From assembly GCA_947628025.1 (NCBI GenBank), contig CANQYH010000122.1, positions 1 through 8,748 on the forward strand: a DNA stretch of 8,748 nucleotides, in the 5' to 3' direction. Source of the stretch: an uncultured Lachnospiraceae bacterium (lineage in GTDB: Bacteria > Bacillota > Clostridia > Lachnospirales > Lachnospiraceae). The notes beneath the pieces were generated by a model that was not told where the DNA came from, did no database searches, and saw nothing but the letters and a program-made list of their open reading frames with translations. Positions 6,001-8,748 of the stretch are shown piece after piece. Positions within the stretch are counted from its first letter, which is position 1. Every line of letters begins with the position of its first letter. The position numbers and the translations under genes were made by a program.

Positions 6001-8748
6001 CTCCACATTCGGATCCAAAGGATCGCGGACCACGATCGCCGCTTCCTCATCCTGGTCATTCTCCCAGCTCACCGTGTAGGTGATCACATCGCCCGGCTCG
6101 ACCATCGGTCCAACGATCACGCCGTCGCCGCGCACGCTGAATTCATTGTCAGAGGGCTCGACAAGCGAACCATCTTTTTGCTCGATCTGAATCTCCTTTT
6201 TCTCCGGTCCGCCGATCGGATTCAACACGATATTGGTATTGTAACTGTTATCGCCCACCGTAACTTTCGCGCGGTTGCGCACGAGATGGTCGTTCAGGTC
6301 CTCCTTGCTGCCGGCATCCGGATCCCAATATTTGACCGCATGTTCATTGACACGGACTTGCAGTTCCAAACTGCTCGTATCTCCCGCCATACGGTCCCCC
6401 AATTCCCAGGTGACCGTACGGGTCTCGGGATCATACGAGATCTTAACAAGACCTTTCCCGTTCTCTCCGGCTTCTACATATTTTTCCACAGAAGAACCCT
6501 GCTCAGCCTTCAATTCTACGTTTCTGGCCGGCCAGGACGCGCTGACAAAATCCACGCCGTCGTCTAACCTGTCTTCTACTTTCACTGTGGCAGTCTGATT
6601 CGACGTATTGGCCCAGGTGATATTGTAAGTGATCACGTCGCCCACTTTCACGCCCGGCAGGAGTTTATCCGGCTGGTCTTCCGGATCGAGTCCCGTTTTA
6701 GTGCCATTGATCGCCGTTTCTTTCTTGTCGGCGTTCCAGTTATTGATATAGTGAACCCTCTCCTCAGCCGCCGAGGTATTGCCAAATACCGTATAGGAAT
6801 AAGAGGGGATATCAAAATACGCCGTACAGCCGAACGGATTCTCCCCGCTTGTTTCCTGCGCCTCCGCCTGGCTCGCTGCTCCGTTTTGCAAAATAGCACT
6901 AAGCACGCTGTCGTTAATGCCCGTTTTCCCAAAAACAGACTTTATTGCACGGTTGTCATATCCGGCCGCTGTTTTGCTCCCATAAACGGAATGGGTCACG
7001 TAATCGGTCCGGCCGTTTTCCTGCGTATGGCTAACAGAAGCAAACGTATATCCCTGACTGATATCCGCATTGCTCATCTTCTCTGTTACACGGTAAATAC
7101 TGCCTTTCGGCAATGTATTGAACAGCAGCGCCTCGCCGTCTCCCAGCTCCACTTCCGCAACGCCATTTTCATTAAAGGTCACCGTCTGCGTAAGGTAGGT
7201 CGTAGCAGTCGCATACTCGGTTTCAAGTTCGACCGTCGTACCGGTCGTATCCGTCATAGGATCAAAGGTCGCGACATGGAAGCTGCTAAGCGCCTCTACC
7301 CTCTTAATGAGCTCTTGTACCCTATTATAATCGCTTGCCGCCCCATCATACTCGCTTTTCGCAATCAACTTAGCCCGGCCTCTCAAAGAAAACTCGGTAA
7401 ACCCGGGCTTAGAAGAAGGCGTCATTACGACATCCTTCTCATCAAACTCGGCCCCCGATCCGGGTTCTTCAGATGCACGTTCTCCGGTAAAGAGACGGAA
7501 AAGGTTCTGATTATCTCCGTCAGTCACCGTTGCATTGCTGCCGACATAAACGTAATACGAACCGCCTGGGGTCAAAACGCCGTCCTTATCCACTGTCGCC
7601 AGATTATTATCCGCATCCAACAGCAATCCATCGTTATTCAGCAGCAGGTCGATATGATCGATCCGCCGCTGCCAGATCGTCGGATCCGTCGTATTGCGCG
7701 TTACTTTTACCGCGCTGCGCTCACCGGTTACCGGCGTAAATTCATTGCCGTTCGGTATCGCAAGATAAATCTCATACTTAAATTTCTGCTTCAAACCGCT
7801 GCCAGAAACCTGCCCCTGGCTCGCACCAATCGCCTTGATCTCTTTCATTACCAGCAGCAGCGTATCGCTGATGACCAAACGTCCGTTATTGCCCAGATAT
7901 ACGTTGACTGTCACTCCGCCGTCTTCCAGCGTAGAAGTACTGCTGATCGTAGGCAGACAGACGTTGTTGGCGGTCCGGGTCACGTTTTCCGTATATACGC
8001 CCGCCATCTCCAGATAGTCTCCATCTTTCTTTATAATGCCCTGAGACATATCGCCGGTGCGCAAACCACCGGGTTTGGCCGCTATGGTCCAGCTAAACGC
8101 AGTTTTAAAGCCTGACGCACCCTCTATAGAATACTGTTCCTTAAGACTGCTCAGCTCAGCTTTATATCTCGTCTGAACCCCCAGCCAATAATCCGCCTGT
8201 GCTTCAAGTTTGCCTGAATTAGCCGTACTTCCAGAAAGTGTTTTTAAATACGTCATAAGTTTTTCCTTATCTGACGTATACAGTTTCTGGTAATCCGGCA
8301 TACCTCTAGTCGGATCTCCGTAATCGGCAAACGGCAGATAATCGAGGACTCCGTTCAACCGCCCATTCGCATCATACCAGCACAGCATATCCGAGGTTTT
8401 GATGCCCTCCGCCTCATAATCCGCACCGAATTCGCCGCCTTTACGAGCTACCACATAATCTTTCTCCACAGCATTACCACTGGCATTCTCGTAATAATTC
8501 AGAAGCAGGAAGTAGTAATTTGTTTTGATACCCCCGGAAACATCCGTCAGTCTGTCTTCAGCCCGAAGCACCACGGCTCCGTCCAGGGCATCTGGTGAAA
8601 TTTTAAACTGATCTTTTACAACCTCGTCGTTGATCCCGTTAGCATCCACATCAGCCAATACGCCGAGACAAATCCCCCCGATCTGCGTCGCGCCATCCTC
8701 GACCTCTACACGTTTCCAGATGCCGCCCGCGTCTCGCTGGTAGGCCGC
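1..8748 (-). CDS. Giant repetitive surface adhesin/stalk protein with DUF11 repeats and pilin-type domains (internal fragment, both ends missing)
   Basis: One minus-strand frame is open over the whole window: 2916 codons, no stop, no visible start or stop codon. The translation is coherent throughout, with the same motifs recurring from residue 700 to the left edge: VGDxITYxIxW, then (I/V)xDxLDxGVxFVSA, then YDxxTxTVTW, then VxLTVxVNExA, then NxAxVxVG, then ENPxPEKTE. These are the strands of DUF11/TIGR01451-type beta-sandwich repeats. Two Spy0128/FctA-like pilin domains flank the eleven-repeat central array, and an unassigned region precedes them. I see no transmembrane segment, signal peptide or sortase motif, which fits an internal piece of an exported wall protein. 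Family knowledge: such proteins are surface adhesins or stalks of Gram-positive bacteria, often stabilised by internal isopeptide bonds. The ligand cannot be told. The reading frame is certain; the role as a surface stalk or adhesin is a strong inference. Confidence 0.95.
43..402 (-). repeat. DUF11 repeat 14, 120-residue type (residues 2783-2902)
   Basis: 120 residues, closest to repeat 13. Lys2783, Asp2820 and Asn2877 are conserved. The linker ENPLEGPH is identical to that of repeat 13, whereas repeat 12 ends KNPVEDPH. Confidence 0.95.
403..762 (-). repeat. DUF11 repeat 13, 120-residue type (residues 2663-2782)
   Basis: 120 residues with the same strand motifs as repeat 12. About 19 of 120 residues differ from repeat 14, with changes clustered after WQNPYD (VPTDV against KAVKV) and at the end of the unit. 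Lys2663, Asp2700 and Asn2757 are conserved. Confidence 0.95.
763..1122 (-). repeat. DUF11 repeat 12, 120-residue type (residues 2543-2662)
   Basis: First of the homogeneous short units: exactly 120 residues, no inserts. Motifs: VGDTIEYEITWQNPYD, IIRDPLDEGVTFVSA, GVYDAATRTVTWVIE, VKLTVKVNENALK and DNQAYVSVNN. By hand alignment it differs from repeat 13 at about 31 of 120 residues, so it is the most diverged of the three. Lys2543, Asp2580 and Asn2637 are conserved. Confidence 0.95.
1123..1512 (-). other. Compact Spy0128/FctA-like pilin domain (residues 2413-2542)
   Basis: A 130-residue unit of different sequence interrupts the DUF11 array. Motif order matches Spy0128-type pilin isopeptide domains: first strand GSLKLTKVV with Lys2422, strand FAFTVKLY, strand GEYTFYLADGESVTILDLP (2479-2497), then GTKYEITE with Glu2506, and last strand VSVVCTN with Asn2536. 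Lys2422, Glu2506 and Asn2536 sit where the isopeptide lysine, catalytic glutamate and asparagine are found in this family. Three cysteines (2415, 2464, 2534) are packed in this one domain. The size is normal for the family, unlike the enlarged relative at residues 277-676. DUF7601/Cna_B-like domains are the main alternative assignment. Confidence 0.75.
1513..1968 (-). repeat. DUF11 repeat 11 (residues 2261-2412)
   Basis: 152 residues and last unit before the second pilin-like domain. Motifs: WGQEITYEITWLN, IVIEDQLDPGVEFVRA, NTVTWTLG, KVVLTVRVTEKA and NTGSVKVGDN. The final strand has NTG in place of the usual NxA, and a lysine-rich segment (KKWTNTVENKIK) replaces the ENPxPEKTE linker. Lys2261, Asp2313 and Asn2392 are conserved. 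Confidence 0.88.
1969..2553 (-). repeat. DUF11 repeat 10, most expanded unit (residues 2066-2260)
   Basis: 195 residues, the longest and most divergent unit. Motifs remain readable: PGEEILYQISWRN, IITDPLDPGVDLIDA, HHTVIWKL, LLVKVKENEE and NQAGVKVGNK, ending ENPLEPR. It has three inserts: a strongly acidic one between ISWRN and the aspartate strand (2094-2115, with DDQEDNEPD), one after the aspartate strand (2132-2165), and one before the last strand starting YDYWHPDMSDQW (2206-2217). Lys2067 (or 2066), Asp2120 and Asn2236 are conserved. Confidence 0.85.
2554..2961 (-). repeat. DUF11 repeat 9 (residues 1930-2065)
   Basis: 136 residues. Motifs: IGKQVTFEVYWKN, VTITDQLDPGVDFVSA, GGQYDAESRTVIWTLG, GTVRLTVVINEKA and NRAKVQVGNN, ending VPTPDV. 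The loop before the last strand is longer and reads EYTWTYDKPE at its start (2017-2026). Lys1930, Asp1967 and Asn2042 are conserved. Confidence 0.92.
2962..3357 (-). repeat. DUF11 repeat 8 (residues 1798-1929)
   Basis: 132 residues. Motifs: IGQEITYEITWQNY, VTVRDRLDPGVDFVSA, GGLYNPATHTVEWDL, GVVTLTVKVNEDA and NRASVQVGDD, ending ENPVPE. The loop before the last strand begins PKYWMYDEE (1885-1893). Lys1798, Asp1835 and Asn1906 are conserved. Confidence 0.92.
3358..3873 (-). repeat. DUF11 repeat 7 (residues 1626-1797)
   Basis: 172 residues. Motifs: VGDTITYRIDWENY, KVIDKLDPGVEFVSA, YDSKTRTVTWNLG, GSVTLVVLVTENA and NQASVQVGEN. An acidic insert (1698-1722) follows FVSAS. An extension similar in place to that of repeat 6 precedes VGDTITY. 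The linker to repeat 8 is atypical (LTEKITNHLTPD in place of ENPxPE). Lys1626, Asp1685 and Asn1773 are conserved. Confidence 0.9.
3874..4305 (-). repeat. DUF11 repeat 6 (residues 1482-1625)
   Basis: 144 residues. Motifs: VGDKITYKIDWENY, IVIRDTLDRNVTFVSA, GTVTWNLG, GSVTLTVRV and DNTAYVKVGDD, ending ENPTPEQH. An extra about 30-residue segment lies between KTE and VGDKITY (1486-1516). The YDxxT turn is shortened and contains Cys1561. Lys1482, Asp1544 and Asn1600 are conserved. Confidence 0.9.
4306..4701 (-). repeat. DUF11 repeat 5 (residues 1350-1481)
   Basis: 132 residues, a compact unit. Motifs: TVITYEIHWTN, VTIKDRLDPGVDFVSA, GGTYDSRSHTVTWNL, GTVTLTVQVNEKA and NQAGVQVGDD, ending ENPTGGPH. The loop before the last strand carries KWDYSMND (1438-1445). 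Lys1350, Asp1387 and Asn1456 are conserved. Confidence 0.92.
4702..5202 (-). repeat. DUF11 repeat 4 (residues 1183-1349)
   Basis: 167 residues. Motifs: VGQEVTYQITWQNY, DPLDPGVEFVGA, HMVTWYLG, DLTVRVNKDA and NRAAVKVDN, ending ENPLPE. An Ala-rich insert (1232-1258) follows FVGA. A second insert after VNKDA carries the aromatic-acidic stretch KGWNYGTDDDD (1298-1308). Lys1183, Asp1220 and Asn1326 are conserved. Cys1219, immediately before the aspartate, is one of only two cysteines in the DUF11 repeats. Confidence 0.9.
5203..5628 (-). repeat. DUF11 repeat 3 (residues 1041-1182)
   Basis: 142 residues. Motifs: IGQTITYQIDWKN, VVITDPLDRNVEYVAG, GGVYDEATRTVTWTL, GSVTLQVKI and NQAGVAIGN, ending NPVGPE. 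No large insert between strands, but an about 30-residue spacer separates the KTE start from the ITY strand. Lys1041, Asp1095 and Asn1158 are conserved. A glycine-rich turn (GDGGPGEV) replaces the usual loop before the last strand. Confidence 0.9.
5629..6204 (-). repeat. DUF11 repeat 2 (residues 849-1040)
   Basis: 192 residues, second longest unit. Motifs: PGDVITYTVSWEN, VVRDPLDPNVEFVSA, HTVFWNLG, VYLSVRVKKDA and DNTAYVKVGN. A long, Ala/Gly/Thr-rich low-complexity insert (about residues 922-976) separates FVSA from the HTVFW strand. A further about 25-residue extension lies between the starting lysine and the VITY strand. Asp909 and Asn1014 are in the conserved places; Lys850 or Lys851 is the starting lysine. 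Confidence 0.88.
6205..6720 (-). repeat. DUF11 repeat 1 (residues 677-848)
   Basis: First unit of the array, 172 residues. It shows VGDVITYNITW, VEDRLDDGVDFVSA, RTVTWELGDR, LQVRVNEHA and NRAKVTVGDN in the standard order. An insert of about 35 residues sits between FVSA and RTVTW. A second insert starting KYWDPD (806-811) sits before the last strand. Candidate isopeptide residues are Lys684, Asp726 and Asn825. The usual PEKTE-type linker at its start is not clear because the unit follows the pilin-like domain directly, so Lys684 is the least certain lysine of the array. Confidence 0.85.
6721..7920 (-). other. Enlarged Spy0128/FctA-like pilin domain (residues 277-676)
   Basis: The segment opens with VTVNVYLGNNGRL (279-291), a motif I know as the lead-in strand to Spy0128-type 'pilin isopeptide linkage' domains. 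A lysine-bearing first strand follows (LLLVMKEIKA, 297-306), then a strand FKYEIYLAIP (323-332). The C-terminal half has the typical order: a strand VTFNENGVAEVEL, then DGEALLFNTLP (537-547), then GSIYRVTE with Glu556, then a last strand VHYINNW with Asn669. Lys302 or Lys305, Glu556 and Asn669 are candidates for the Lys/Glu/Asn isopeptide triad of this family. Usual domains of this kind are roughly 110-140 residues. This one is about 380 because of an insert near 334-515, including a helical piece at 457-490 (AKLIAKSEYDGAASDYNRVQ and onward), and another near 577-655. Family match is moderate; exact boundaries are uncertain. Confidence 0.6.
7921..8748 (-). other. N-proximal non-repetitive region of the giant protein, unassigned fold (residues 1-276)
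   Basis: I do not recognise this part. It has no DUF11 motifs. Visible elements in order: a DxDxNGxxD loop at residues 33-41; a tyrosine-rich hydrophobic stretch (NYYFLLLNYYEN, 77-88), too short and polar to be a membrane span; an aromatic segment around residues 120-150 (CWYDANGRLNGVLDYLPF); a likely helical, charged segment at 157-205 (KEKLMTYLKTL, then LEAQADYWLGVQTRYKAELSSLKEQY); and a beta-rich stretch from 206 to 276 leading into the pilin-like domain. Cysteines are at 27, 123 and 264. Being nearest the N-terminus in a protein that is probably anchored at its C-terminus, it could belong to the distal, ligand-contacting head. That role is inference from position only. Confidence 0.5.
8626..8652 (-). 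other. Putative calcium-binding loop DVDANGIND (residues 33-41)
   Basis: The peptide DVDANGIND places acidic or amide side chains at loop positions 1, 3, 5 and 9 with glycine at position 6. This matches the DxDxNGxxD core of EF-hand-like, dockerin and thrombospondin type 3 calcium loops. Position 12 of the canonical EF loop is valine, not glutamate, so a full EF-hand is unlikely and a dockerin/TSP3-like or isolated loop fits better. A single copy is visible. Confidence 0.4.

Noticed and set aside
6648..6932. Minus-strand open frame of 94 codons with an ATG
   Set aside because: It is in a different frame within the giant gene, Arg-rich and without motifs, while the main frame is continuous through it (pilin-like domain end and repeat 1).
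7567..7620. Second calcium-type loop (DADNNLATVDKDG, residues 378-390)
   Set aside because: Acidic spacing does not fit DxDxDG or an EF-hand loop; it reads better as an acidic turn in the pilin domain insert.
8485..8520. Hydrophobic stretch NYYFLLLNYYEN as a membrane span or signal peptide
   Set aside because: Only about eight consecutive apolar residues with flanking Asn and Glu, and no basic N-terminus before it; it looks like a beta strand.
1..8748. Promoters, terminators, riboswitches or RNA genes inside the window
   Set aside because: The window is wholly coding in one frame; local hairpins or AT-rich spots inside it have no support as regulatory sites.

Overview
The window lies entirely inside one giant gene on the minus strand. 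I translated the minus-strand frame whose codons start at position 8748. It runs from 8748 to 1 as 2916 codons with no stop. Neither the start codon nor the stop codon is present, so both ends of the protein are missing. There is no intergenic DNA, RNA gene, mobile element or promoter that I can support. Residue numbers below count from position 8748 as residue 1 (residue n occupies + positions 8749-3n to 8751-3n).

The product is a modular, very long surface protein of the adhesin/stalk type. Layout from the N-terminal side (right edge) to the C-terminal side (left edge): (1) residues 1-276, a non-repetitive region of unknown fold with a DxDxNGxxD calcium-type loop and a helical stretch; (2) residues 277-676, an enlarged Spy0128/FctA-like pilin domain opened by a VYLGNNGRL motif; (3) residues 677-2412, eleven divergent DUF11-type ('conserved repeat domain', TIGR01451-like) beta-sandwich repeats of 132-195 residues; (4) residues 2413-2542, a compact second Spy0128-like pilin domain; (5) residues 2543-2916, three nearly uniform 120-residue DUF11 repeats and the start of a fourth. 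These last repeats are also visible as a 360-bp tandem DNA repeat that runs off the left edge.

Every complete DUF11 repeat keeps a lysine at its start, an aspartate in the (I/V)xDxLD motif and an asparagine in the final NxAxV strand. That is the arrangement expected for a self-formed Lys-Asn intramolecular isopeptide bond. If so, the protein is a covalently locked, protease- and force-resistant fibre holding a distal head away from the cell. A signal peptide should lie beyond the right edge, and more repeats plus a wall anchor (for example a sortase motif) beyond the left edge; neither is visible.

The domain mix (DUF11 arrays with Spy0128-type pilin domains) and the roughly balanced base composition suggest an anaerobic Gram-positive bacterium, such as a gut or oral Bacillota (Clostridia) or a relative. 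The sequence does not fix the taxon. The many plus-strand open frames are antisense shadows of this gene.
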